Source: Chloroflexota bacterium (lineage in GTDB: Bacteria; Chloroflexota; Anaerolineae; Anaerolineales; Villigracilaceae). Taken from it: a DNA stretch of 10,000 nucleotides. Positions 1 through 5,562 of the stretch are shown here, one piece after another. The notes under the pieces were generated by a model. That model made no database searches, was not told the DNA's origin, and saw nothing but the letters and a program-made list of their open reading frames with translations. The translations under genes and the position numbers were made by a program. Numbering within the stretch: position 1 is the first letter of the stretch; each line of letters starts with the position of its first letter. The stretch covers positions 1-10,000 of the forward strand of contig JAIWOB010000010.1 in assembly GCA_020217065.1 (NCBI GenBank), written 5' to 3'.

Positions 1-194
1 TTCAAAGTGCGCATGTCCACCCGGCTCAACCACATGAAAAGAATCAGAATGAAAATCAACAGCGCATTCCATTCGGGGGTCGCCACAAACATCGGAAATA
101 GGCTGACGACCAACATGAAAAACATCTTCACAAAAGGGTGAACCTTGTAAATGGGAGAATAGGTTGGAACGTATCCTAACAAAGTCTTATTCAT
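1..194 (-). CDS. ecfT: ECF transporter T component (EcfT/CbiQ family), N-terminal part only
   Basis: This is the first 64 or so residues of a membrane protein whose remainder lies left of the window. It begins MNKTLLGYVPTYSPIYKVHP and continues into hydrophobic segments around residues 24-40 and 43-57. The pattern LLG-Y-P--SP----HP--K followed by a hydrophobic stretch is the typical N-terminus of EcfT proteins, which couple a substrate-binding S component to the two ATPases of an energy-coupling-factor importer. The gene lies just downstream of a probable S component on the same strand, as in many ECF operons; ATPase genes would be expected further left. Start choice: ATG at 194 fits the family. 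An in-frame ATG at 209 adds five residues, and neither has a good Shine-Dalgarno sequence. Substrate unknown. The assignment rests on the N-terminus and context. Confidence 0.7.
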   Translation of the reverse strand, partial: MNKTLLGYVPTYSPIYKVHPFVKMFFMLVVSLFPMFVATPEWNALLIFILILFMWLSRVDMRTL

Positions 195-218
195 AATCAG
201 CCCGTCCATCAAGAAACG

Positions 219-249
219 AACAGGTAGCGTCGCAGAGACGCTACCTGTT
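219..249. repeat. Perfect 13-bp inverted repeat with 5-nt loop between the ECF S and T genes
   Basis: Arms at 219-231 (aacaggtagcgtc) and 237-249 are exact reverse complements around the loop gcaga. It lies in the 60-75 nt gap between the S-component stop and the T-component start. In the transcribed (minus) direction the stem is followed by CGTTTCTTG, which is pyrimidine-rich but not a true T-tract. It could be an attenuating or mRNA-stabilising hairpin that lowers T relative to S, or a dispersed palindromic element. Confidence 0.75.
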
Positions 250-269
250 GAGGCTACATTTTGCAGCGA

Positions 270-902
270 TTACGACCACCAGCGTTTCACGAAGGCTGGA
301 GTGCGAATCACGACTCCTGAAAGAGCCTTAAGAAGGATGAAGTTGAACACCAGCCCGGCGATTACATTGCCGCCGAACCAACCCCAGATGAAGAGCGGCA
401 GGGAATCAGTGGTGAGAAGTCCAAAACCTTTGAGCACAACCAAAGGCGACCAAAGAGCGCCAAAAGCGCTGGAAAGCACCATTGCCAACAGGAGAATTCC
501 ATAATCCCGGCCGGTCTTCAAGCGCGGGTCAAGCTTAAAGCGGCGGAAAACCCAGGCAGGCAGGAACGCCTGCACAAAATTCGCCGGGATATAAGCCGCC
601 GACACATAAAACGGCGTTCCGGCGATGGCATTGGAGAAAAACGGGAAGATTGTCCCTGCCAATACGCCCCACGCCCCAAACCAGACAGAACCAACCTGTT
701 GAACGGCAATTCCTGTCCAAAAGAAGTTAACGCCAAACCCTAACGGAAAACTGATGCTGCCAAAAGCGCCAACGACAAAGCCAATTCCAATCAACAGGGC
801 GGTAATGACGATGTGGATAACGCCAACAGAGCGTCGTTCGCCGGGTTGCACCTCCCAAATTTGCTCAGCGGTCAATTCATTGGAAGCGGTTTGATTAGAC
901 AT
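270..902 (-). CDS. Probable ECF transporter S component (substrate-binding membrane protein)
   Basis: A 210-residue integral membrane protein with a polar N-terminus of about 25 residues and five or six hydrophobic segments (roughly residues 27-47, 56-90, 98-118, 134-155 and 168-195). Size, topology and position immediately upstream of an EcfT gene suggest the S component that binds the vitamin or micronutrient of an ECF importer. I see no sequence motif that identifies the substrate. The start is well supported: AGGAG lies 7 nt upstream of the ATG at 902 on the minus strand. The C-terminus is basic (KRWW). The gene has its own promoter candidate and a long leader, which hints at separate regulation of the transporter. 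The alternative is another small membrane protein simply located beside EcfT; the S-component call rests more on context than on residues. Confidence 0.55.
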   Translation of the reverse strand: MSNQTASNELTAEQIWEVQPGERRSVGVIHIVITALLIGIGFVVGAFGSISFPLGFGVNFFWTGIAVQQVGSVWFGAWGVLAGTIFPFFSNAIAGTPFYVSAAYIPANFVQAFLPAWVFRRFKLDPRLKTGRDYGILLLAMVLSSAFGALWSPLVVLKGFGLLTTDSLPLFIWGWFGGNVIAGLVFNFILLKALSGVVIRTPAFVKRWWS

Positions 903-1033
903 CTTTTCTCCTTTCTCAAATTACACGATGTGAAACAATGAAAAAAAAGATACGAGTCTGGGTCGCTAATTTTAGCGTTTCACCTCCTGCGCTTTGGCAT
1001 TAACACAAATGGGAAATTTCAACGACTTTGACA
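903..1033 (-). other. Leader of about 130 nt before the ECF S gene, possibly regulatory
   Basis: No protein gene is visible between 903 and 1144. Reading the minus strand from the predicted start near 1033, the leader holds a consensus-like AGGAGGTGA (around 980-990) with no usable ORF after it, a short hairpin (arms CGCTA/TAGCG at 964-968 and 973-977) and a run of eight T (948 down to 941), then the real ribosome binding site. ECF S genes are often controlled by riboswitches, but I could not match this leader to TPP, cobalamin, THF, preQ1 or any other class I know. The T-run is about 15 nt from the hairpin, so a standard intrinsic terminator is not evident. Confidence 0.35.
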
Positions 1034-1039
1034 GCGTTA

Positions 1040-1068
1040 ATTATATTACACGGAAAAGACGGAATCAA
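1040..1068 (-). promoter_or_regulatory. Sigma-70-type promoter for the ECF S-T genes
   Basis: On the minus strand TTGATT (1068-1063) and TATAAT (1045-1040) are separated by exactly 17 nt, with transcription predicted to start near 1033. The -10 box is a perfect consensus. Upstream at 1088-1098 is an odd palindrome TTGTC-T-GACAA, centred about 60 nt before the predicted start, which may be an operator or activator site. An overlapping weaker alternative is TTGTCA with CATAAT 18 nt away. Confidence 0.55.
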
Positions 1069-1144
1069 ATTATGAATGTAACGAATATTGTCTGACAAAT
1101 GTCGAGCGAACAGTTACATATCTCCTTGATTATGATTTCAGTTC

Positions 1145-2203
1145 TTATCTAACTTCTGAGGCGGAGAAGTCTCCATTGACAGCGCTCACAAAATCCGCGA
1201 ACAAGCCGTAGGCGGTTTCGACGGGACCGCCCTGCATCCCCGGACGTTCGGAGAGGACAATGGAATAGTCGGGAACAACGTCGGTGCGGAAGGTAATGCC
1301 TGTGCTGGAATTCATCATTCCATAAAGCGGGGAGGAAGAATCCACAAGTTGCGGAGCGACGCTGGCTTCGACCTTATCTCCGACTTTTTCGGCGGAGCAA
1401 ACCAATTTGTAACGTTTTCCTTCGGCTTTGGCTTTAGCAATCATTTCAGAAGTGATGCCGCGAATGCCGGTCGGGTTGACCTGCTGTGGAGTCATCGGAA
1501 CGCCCATCAACACCGTGACCAGCGCCGCGACCTTGATTGCCGCATCCCACCCGTCCACATCGTTTGTGGGGTCGGCTTCCGCGACGCCAACCGACTGGCA
1601 GTATTTGACCGCATCTTCATAGGATTCGCCGTTTTCCATACGCGAGAGGATGATGTTTGTGGTGGCGTTGAAAATTCCCTTCACGGAGAAAAGTTCCGCC
1701 AGAGGGAAGGTTTGGCGAAAGACGGAGAAGACAGGCGCGCCGCCTAAAACGGTGGATTCGAACCTAAACTGCCTGCCTTTGGACTTGGCAAGCGCGGTCA
1801 ACTCGCGGTAGCCATGCACCACAGGACCTTTGTTGGCGGTAATGGCGTGCATTCCCAAATTCAACGCCGCGCGGATGTGGTCGAGGGCGGGCTGCCCCGA
1901 CTGCGTGTTGACAGGCGTGTTTTCAAACATCGCATCGGCGGCTGATTTCTGAATGACTTCGAGGGAATTGACAACGGGAACGACGGAAAGCGAGGCAATG
2001 GATTGTCCGCTTTCGACGAGTTCGAGGGCTTTGAGGATATCGAGTCCATCGGGGTTCACGGCAAAACCATGTTTGCCGGTGGAAATCCCCGTGACCGAGA
2101 AGGCGATGCCTTGCGCTTTAAGCGAATCCTGCTTGCGAAGGAAGAGGCGCGCCAGCGCGCGGGCAACGTTGCCGAAACCGATGAAGGCAAATTTGTAGCG
2201 CAT
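1145..2203 (-). CDS. hom: Homoserine dehydrogenase, form lacking an ACT domain
   Basis: A 352-residue cytoplasmic enzyme that reduces aspartate semialdehyde to homoserine with NAD(P)H, the branch point to threonine and methionine. Visible features: a Rossmann nucleotide-binding loop GFGNVA (9-14); TANKGPV (122-128) with the conserved NK; the homoserine dehydrogenase signature GIFNATTNIIL (176-186); and AEADPTNDVDGWDAAIK (208-224), which carries the Glu209, Asp220 and Lys224 expected for substrate binding and hydride transfer. The protein ends soon after the catalytic domain, so the C-terminal ACT domain that gives threonine feedback in many bacterial enzymes is absent. The start at 2203 is supported by AGGAG 10 nt upstream. 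It is the last gene of a minus-strand run after DUF3090 and the TIGR03843 protein, 84 nt below the latter. No terminator is visible after it. Confidence 0.93.
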   Translation of the reverse strand: MRYKFAFIGFGNVARALARLFLRKQDSLKAQGIAFSVTGISTGKHGFAVNPDGLDILKALELVESGQSIASLSVVPVVNSLEVIQKSAADAMFENTPVNTQSGQPALDHIRAALNLGMHAITANKGPVVHGYRELTALAKSKGRQFRFESTVLGGAPVFSVFRQTFPLAELFSVKGIFNATTNIILSRMENGESYEDAVKYCQSVGVAEADPTNDVDGWDAAIKVAALVTVLMGVPMTPQQVNPTGIRGITSEMIAKAKAEGKRYKLVCSAEKVGDKVEASVAPQLVDSSSPLYGMMNSSTGITFRTDVVPDYSIVLSERPGMQGGPVETAYGLFADFVSAVNGDFSASEVR

Positions 2204-2240
2204 GAGTTCAATTCTCCTGTGTCAAGCGTTTCAGCGTCAA

Positions 2241-2285
2241 GCGTTCCCGGTCGCGCTGCGACGAATCACGGGAACACAGGAACGC
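2241..2285. repeat. Nested inverted repeats between the TIGR03843 and hom genes
   Basis: GTTCCCG (2243-2249) pairs with CGGGAAC (2269-2275), enclosing a smaller GTCGC/GCGAC hairpin (2250-2254 and 2258-2262). An alternative pairing joins GCGTTCC (2241-2247) to GGAACGC (2279-2285). No T-tract follows on the minus strand, so this is an intercistronic mRNA structure rather than an intrinsic terminator. A short direct repeat, TCAAGCGTT, occurs at 2222-2230 and 2237-2245. Confidence 0.5.
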
Positions 2286-2287
2286 TT

Positions 2288-3001
2288 TTAAATTGGCGGA
2301 TATGGAAAAGCCCGTCTATCCTGCGGGGGGCGAGGGAAGACTCTTTCAACCAGCAGCCTTTGGGCGCGGTGCTGAAGGGCGGCGATTTCCTCAGGGCTGA
2401 GGTAAGGCTCAAGAACGGCGGACCAACTTTGGGCTTGGGAAAGGGGAGCAAGCAACTCGTCGGGAATGGCATGTCCGGCAAAATCCCAAATCACAGTGCG
2501 GAGTTTCTCCTCTTCGTGAAAACAAAGCCCGTGGTCAATGGCGTACAGTTTATGAGTCCCATCCTCGAAGAAGACATGGCTGCCCTTGCGGTCGGCGTTG
2601 TTGGCAAGCAGGTCGAAGAGAACGACAGGTTTGAGCGCTTCCCTGTCTTCGGGCGTGAAGTTGAAGTAGTGATATTGAACGTCATAACGGATAAACTGCT
2701 GGAGCGAACCGCGCCCGAAACGCCCGTCCTCGCGCAAGGCGGTGATGGGAACAAAATCAAAGCCAAGTTGTTCGCTCAAAAGATAAGCGGCGACTTCGCG
2801 CTGCGCCAGCGTATTTTCGGGAAAGTCCCAAAGCGGCTGCTCGCCGCGGCTTGGCTTGTATACGGCTTGGTAAGTCTCGCCGTTGTAATGTACGTCCACG
2901 AGAAAAGTGTAATTGCTTCCCAAAACAAACTGCCCCTTCAAGTCATATTTTCCAAATTGAAGGGCGTTTTTTATTTCTTCCGGTAAGGGAGTATTTTTCA
3001 C
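2288..3001 (-). CDS. TIGR03843 / SCO1664 family protein, PI3/4-kinase-like fold, function unknown
   Basis: A 237-residue soluble protein of a conserved family shared mainly by Actinobacteria and Chloroflexi that resembles the phosphatidylinositol 3/4-kinase or HipA-type kinase fold. Kinase-like landmarks are present: YQAVYKP (44-50) with Lys49 in the position of the ATP-binding lysine, RE at 68-69, FDLLANNADRKGSHV (129-143) resembling a catalytic loop with Asp137, and AIDHG (154-158) with Asp156 as the DFG-like metal-binding residue. This suggests a working phosphotransferase, but the substrate is not known and this is inference. The start codon is GTG at 3001, the first start after an in-frame stop; no Shine-Dalgarno is visible because the upstream DNA is an 8-bp tandem repeat. 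Translation may depend on ribosomes finishing the DUF3090 gene 37 nt upstream. Confidence 0.85.
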   Translation of the reverse strand: MKNTPLPEEIKNALQFGKYDLKGQFVLGSNYTFLVDVHYNGETYQAVYKPSRGEQPLWDFPENTLAQREVAAYLLSEQLGFDFVPITALREDGRFGRGSLQQFIRYDVQYHYFNFTPEDREALKPVVLFDLLANNADRKGSHVFFEDGTHKLYAIDHGLCFHEEEKLRTVIWDFAGHAIPDELLAPLSQAQSWSAVLEPYLSPEEIAALQHRAQRLLVERVFPRPPQDRRAFPYPPI

Positions 3002-3004
3002 AAC

Positions 3005-3041
3005 GACTATCAGACTATCGGACTATTAGACTATTCGACTA
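3005..3041. repeat. 8-bp tandem repeat, 4.6 copies, between the DUF3090 and TIGR03843 genes
   Basis: Units on the plus strand are gactatca, gactatcg, gactatta, gactattc and a partial gacta. The first six bases are nearly invariant (gactat) and the last two vary. Read in the coding (minus) direction each unit starts with TAG, and because 8 is not a multiple of 3 successive TAGs fall in all three frames. The last plus-strand copy supplies the DUF3090 stop codon (3041-3039). It fills essentially the whole gap before the GTG start of the next gene. Confidence 0.9.
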
Positions 3042-3566
3042 ATGCAAATGCCCGTTTTTCTTGGGGCAAAAATGCCCTTCGGGTTCCATAGGCTGACCGC
3101 ATTGTGGACAGATGGGACGCCCGCGCGCAACCACATCCGCGCCCCAGCGGGCAAGTTTACGCGCCTGTTCGCGGGTTGTCCAAAAACGCACTTGCGCGGC
3201 GGTTTCAGGGTCTTCCTCTTCAGTAAGAAGCTCTTTTACGAAGACGACGACGCGGTCGCGGTCGCGGTCATAGCCCAAGCCGATTTCGCCCGCGCGAAAG
3301 AGAGGGTCCACCGGGGGGTTAATGCGCATTTGCGCCTCGATAAATTCCCCGCCGGCTTCGCCAAGCGTCGGATTTTGGCGCTGAATTTGCGAAAGAAACT
3401 GCTCGATGCCGATGGCGAGCGATTGCAGTTGAGCCTTTTCTATCAGGACAGTAATGGTGCGCTGGTCTTGATAGGCTTGCAGATAAAAAACGCGCTGTCC
3501 AGGAACGCCGATGGCGTCGGCGGTGATATGGTCGCAGGGGTCAACGTCAATTTCAAAACGGGGCAT
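3039..3566 (-). CDS. DUF3090 / TIGR03847 family protein with C-terminal zinc-ribbon-like tail
   Basis: A 175-residue protein of unknown function. The opening, with DPCDHITADAIG (9-20), and the following GQRVFYLQAYQ (23-33) and LIEKAQLQ (41-48) are typical of DUF3090 proteins. A beta-rich middle (GEIGLGYDRDRDRVVVFVKEL) leads to a helix with TREQARKLA (131-139). The tail, CPQC (153-156), HFC (165-167) and HLH (173-175), looks like a metal-binding knuckle. In Actinobacteria this family is found with TIGR03843 and a phosphoglycerate-mutase-like phosphatase; here the TIGR03843 partner directly follows but no phosphatase gene is seen. The ATG at 3566 has only a weak AGGT upstream. It is the first gene of the minus-strand run ending with homoserine dehydrogenase. 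Confidence 0.87.
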   Translation of the reverse strand: MPRFEIDVDPCDHITADAIGVPGQRVFYLQAYQDQRTITVLIEKAQLQSLAIGIEQFLSQIQRQNPTLGEAGGEFIEAQMRINPPVDPLFRAGEIGLGYDRDRDRVVVFVKELLTEEEDPETAAQVRFWTTREQARKLARWGADVVARGRPICPQCGQPMEPEGHFCPKKNGHLH

Positions 3567-3581
3567 AGGCTACCTATCTAT

Positions 3582-3614
3582 AGACCTGGCAGATTTCTAA
3601 AACCTGTCAGGTCT
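3582..3614. repeat. Imperfect 15-bp palindrome in the divergent intergenic region
   Basis: The left arm agacctggcagattt (3582-3596) pairs with aaacctgtcaggtct (3600-3614) with one G-T wobble and one A-C mismatch around a 3-nt loop. It lies just upstream of the DUF3090 start and would be in that gene's 5' leader if the promoter at 3632-3640 is used. It has no adjoining T-run. Its AGACCTG/CAGGTCT ends look like a dispersed palindromic element, but the copy number cannot be judged from one window. Confidence 0.65.
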
Positions 3615-3631
3615 TGACGATAATTTTTCGT

Positions 3632-3640
3632 AGTATACCA
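3632..3640 (-). promoter_or_regulatory. Extended -10 promoter candidate for the DUF3090-TIGR03843-hom run
   Basis: On the minus strand TGG followed directly by TATACT (3640 to 3632) fits an extended -10 element. No convincing -35 box lies 17 nt upstream. A start near 3625 would give a leader of about 59 nt containing the palindrome at 3582-3614. Confidence 0.35.
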
Positions 3641-3654
3641 GACTGCCGCTCATG

Positions 3655-3660
3655 TATAAT
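3655..3660 (+). promoter_or_regulatory. -10 box candidate for the acyl-CoA mutase gene
   Basis: A perfect TATAAT lies 30 nt before the preferred ATG at 3685, giving a short leader with AGGAG near 3674-3678. The -35 region is weak. This placement also argues against using the earlier in-frame ATG at 3652, which would overlap the promoter. Confidence 0.4.
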
Positions 3661-3684
3661 CCGCGCAAGCCAAAGGAGAACCCC

Positions 3685-5364
3685 ATGTATGACAGGAAAA
3701 AACTGGATGAATTAAAAAGTTCGCTGAAAAAATGGGAGGAGACTTCCCTGCAAAAGGCGCTGACTCAAATGCCCGAACGCAGGGAGAAATTTGTCACCGT
3801 CTCGTCCGAGCCAATTCGCCGCTTATATACCCCGCTCGACGCGGCGGATTTGGATTACGCCGCCGATTTAGGGCTGCCGGGCGAATACCCCTTTACGCGC
3901 GGAGTCCACCCCACCCTGCATCGCGGCAAGTTATGGACGATGCGAATGTTTGCAGGCTTTGGGACTGCCGAGGAGACCAACCGGCGTTTCAAGTATCTGC
4001 TGGAACAGGGTCAGACGGGCTTGAGCGTCGCCTTCGACCTGCCGACCTTGATGGGGTACGACACCGACGCTCCTGAAGCGCTGGGCGAATTTGGCAAGTG
4101 CGGCGTGGCAATCTCCTCGCTGAAAGACATGGAGATTTTGCTCGACGGCATTCAACTCGACAAGGTATCTTCGAGCATGACCATCAACTCGCCCGCCGCC
4201 GTCATCTGGGCGATGTACATTGCCGCCGCCGAAAACAAGGGCGTGCGACCAGACCAGTTGCGGGGGACAATCCAAAACGACATCCTCAAGGAGTTCATCG
4301 CCCAAAAGGAATTCATCTTCCCGCCAGAGCCTTCGATGCGGCTGGTGGTGGACACGATGGAGTTCGGCGCGCAGAAAGTTCCGCAATGGAACACAATCTC
4401 CATCAGCGGTTATCACATCCGCGAGGCGGGTTCGACCGCCGCGCAGGAGCTCGCGTTTACGCTGGCGGACGGCATGGAATACGTCCGCTGGGGAATAGCG
4501 CGCGGCATGGACGTGGACCAGTTCGCGCCGCGTCTGTCGTTCTTCTTCAACGCGCACAACGACTTCTTCGAGGAGATTGCCAAGTACCGCGCCGCGCGTC
4601 GGATTTGGGCGCGCGAGATGCGCGAAACCTTCAAAGCCAAAGACCCGCGCTCGTGGCTGCTCCGTTTTCACACGCAGACGGCGGGCGCCAGTCTGACGGC
4701 GCAACAACCCGAAAACAACGTCGTGCGCGTCGCGCTTCAAGCGCTGGCTGCTGTGTTAGGCGGAACTCAAAGCCTGCACACCAATTCCCTCGATGAAGCC
4801 CTCGCCCTGCCGTCCGAACAGGCGGTGACGATTGCCCTGCGCACCCAGCAAATTATCGCCGAGGAATCGGGCGCCGCCAATACGGTGGACCCGCTGGGCG
4901 GCAGTTTCTTCGTCGAAACGCAGACGAACCGCATCGAGAAGCAAGCGTATGATTATTTCCGCCGCGTCGAAGAACTGGGCGGCGTGCTTCCCTCCATCGA
5001 AAAAGGATTCTTCCAAAGCGAAATCGCCGAAGCCGCATACCGCTATCAGCGCGAAATTGATTTGGGCGAGCGCAAAATCGTCGGCGTCAACGCCTATACG
5101 GAAGACAAGCCGTTGACCATTCCCATCCTCCAAATGGACCCCGACGGCTACGAGCGACAGGTCAATCGCCTGAACGAAGTCCGCAAGACGCGGGACAACG
5201 GACGGGTAGGGCAAACGCTCGACAGGCTGCGGATTGCCTGCGAAGGAACGGAAAACGCCATGCCCCATATTATGGAATGCGTCCATGCCTACGCCACGCT
5301 GGGCGAAATTGTCGGCGTAATGAAGGGGGCGTTTGGCGAATATCAGGAGTCGACAGCAATTTAG
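3685..5364 (+). CDS. Acyl-CoA mutase large subunit (methylmalonyl-CoA mutase family, isobutyryl-CoA mutase-like pocket)
   Basis: A 559-residue B12-dependent mutase catalytic subunit comprising the substrate-binding TIM barrel only. It ends GEYQESTAI without the C-terminal cobalamin-binding domain (no DxHxxG), so it needs a separate small subunit not seen here. Family motifs: [10 protein letters not shown] (68-77), WTMRMFAGF (84-92), [10 protein letters not shown] (112-121), [10 protein letters not shown] (194-203), [11 protein letters not shown] (239-249) and QSLHTNS (362-368). By my recollection of Propionibacterium methylmalonyl-CoA mutase numbering, which lines up without offset, His244 is kept, but Tyr89 is Phe and Arg207 is Gln, the isobutyryl-CoA mutase pair. 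Ala116 argues against 2-hydroxyisobutyryl-CoA mutase, which has Asp there. The start at 3685 has AGGAGA 6-7 nt upstream; an in-frame ATG at 3652 adds 11 residues but lacks a ribosome binding site. Default annotation would be methylmalonyl-CoA mutase. Family is certain, substrate is inferred. Confidence 0.93.
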   Translation: MYDRKKLDELKSSLKKWEETSLQKALTQMPERREKFVTVSSEPIRRLYTPLDAADLDYAADLGLPGEYPFTRGVHPTLHRGKLWTMRMFAGFGTAEETNRRFKYLLEQGQTGLSVAFDLPTLMGYDTDAPEALGEFGKCGVAISSLKDMEILLDGIQLDKVSSSMTINSPAAVIWAMYIAAAENKGVRPDQLRGTIQNDILKEFIAQKEFIFPPEPSMRLVVDTMEFGAQKVPQWNTISISGYHIREAGSTAAQELAFTLADGMEYVRWGIARGMDVDQFAPRLSFFFNAHNDFFEEIAKYRAARRIWAREMRETFKAKDPRSWLLRFHTQTAGASLTAQQPENNVVRVALQALAAVLGGTQSLHTNSLDEALALPSEQAVTIALRTQQIIAEESGAANTVDPLGGSFFVETQTNRIEKQAYDYFRRVEELGGVLPSIEKGFFQSEIAEAAYRYQREIDLGERKIVGVNAYTEDKPLTIPILQMDPDGYERQVNRLNEVRKTRDNGRVGQTLDRLRIACEGTENAMPHIMECVHAYATLGEIVGVMKGAFGEYQESTAI

Positions 5365-5386
5365 GAGAAATTTCCGCCCAAATGGG

Positions 5387-5429
5387 AAGAAGGGTCACAA
5401 GGAATTCCTTTGCGACCCTTCTTTTATTT
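5387..5429 (+). terminator. Intrinsic terminator of the mutase gene
   Basis: A 10-bp stem, aagaagggtc (5387-5396) with gacccttctt (5414-5423), is followed by TTTTATTT (5422-5429). The loop contains a 12-bp palindrome, aaggaattcctt (5399-5410), which would extend the hairpin. It lies about 20 nt after the mutase stop and insulates nrfHA. Confidence 0.88.
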
Positions 5430-5438
5430 GGTTGAGAG

Positions 5439-5454
5439 TGTGACAAAAGTCACA
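5439..5454 (+). promoter_or_regulatory. CRP/FNR-family activator site upstream of nrfHA
   Basis: TGTGACAAAAGTCACA is a perfect 16-bp palindrome and fits TGTGA-N6-TCACA exactly. Its centre (5446.5) is 41.5 nt upstream of the start site predicted from the -10 box at 5476-5481, the class II activator position in which the site overlaps the -35 region. The half-site is CRP-like rather than the FNR TTGAT type; the protein could be an FNR, HcpR, DNR or CRP relative responding to low oxygen, nitrite or NO. No such regulator is encoded in the window. Confidence 0.72.
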
Positions 5455-5475
5455 ACAAATTAGACTATATTGGGA

Positions 5476-5481
5476 TACAAT
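5476..5481 (+). promoter_or_regulatory. -10 box of the nrfHA promoter
   Basis: TACAAT fits a sigma-70 -10 element, giving a start at the A at 5488. The -35 positions (5453-5458) read CAACAA, a poor match, as expected of a promoter that needs its activator. The leader is about 75 nt, with AGAGAGG (5549-5555) as the ribosome binding site 7 nt before nrfH. Confidence 0.55.
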
Positions 5482-5562
5482 TTTTTCATCATTAATCTTC
5501 CTCTCAGAAAAAACGCAACCAAGAGGATTTTTTATCAACCCATATTAGAGAGAGGTTAGCGC

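Noticed and set aside
903..1033. Known riboswitch class (TPP, cobalamin, THF, preQ1, fluoride, ZTP)
   Set aside because: None of the conserved core sequences that I know for these classes is present in the leader.
2241..2285. Intrinsic terminator after the TIGR03843 gene
   Set aside because: Good stem but no T-tract on the minus strand, so read-through to hom is more likely.
2003..2986. 327-codon plus-strand open frame
   Set aside because: It lies antisense to homoserine dehydrogenase and TIGR03843, both of which have clear family motifs; the translation has no recognisable fold and spans the intergenic gap.
3005..3041. CRISPR-like array
   Set aside because: Units are 8 bp with no spacers and no cas genes nearby; it is a simple tandem repeat.
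3652..3684. Upstream ATG for the mutase
   Set aside because: It overlaps the TATAAT box and lacks a Shine-Dalgarno, whereas the ATG at 3685 has AGGAGA at the right distance.
3931..4740. 269-codon minus-strand and 232-codon plus-strand open frames inside the mutase gene
   Set aside because: They are shadows of the strongly biased codon use of the mutase. The products are rich in Arg and His with no family resemblance.
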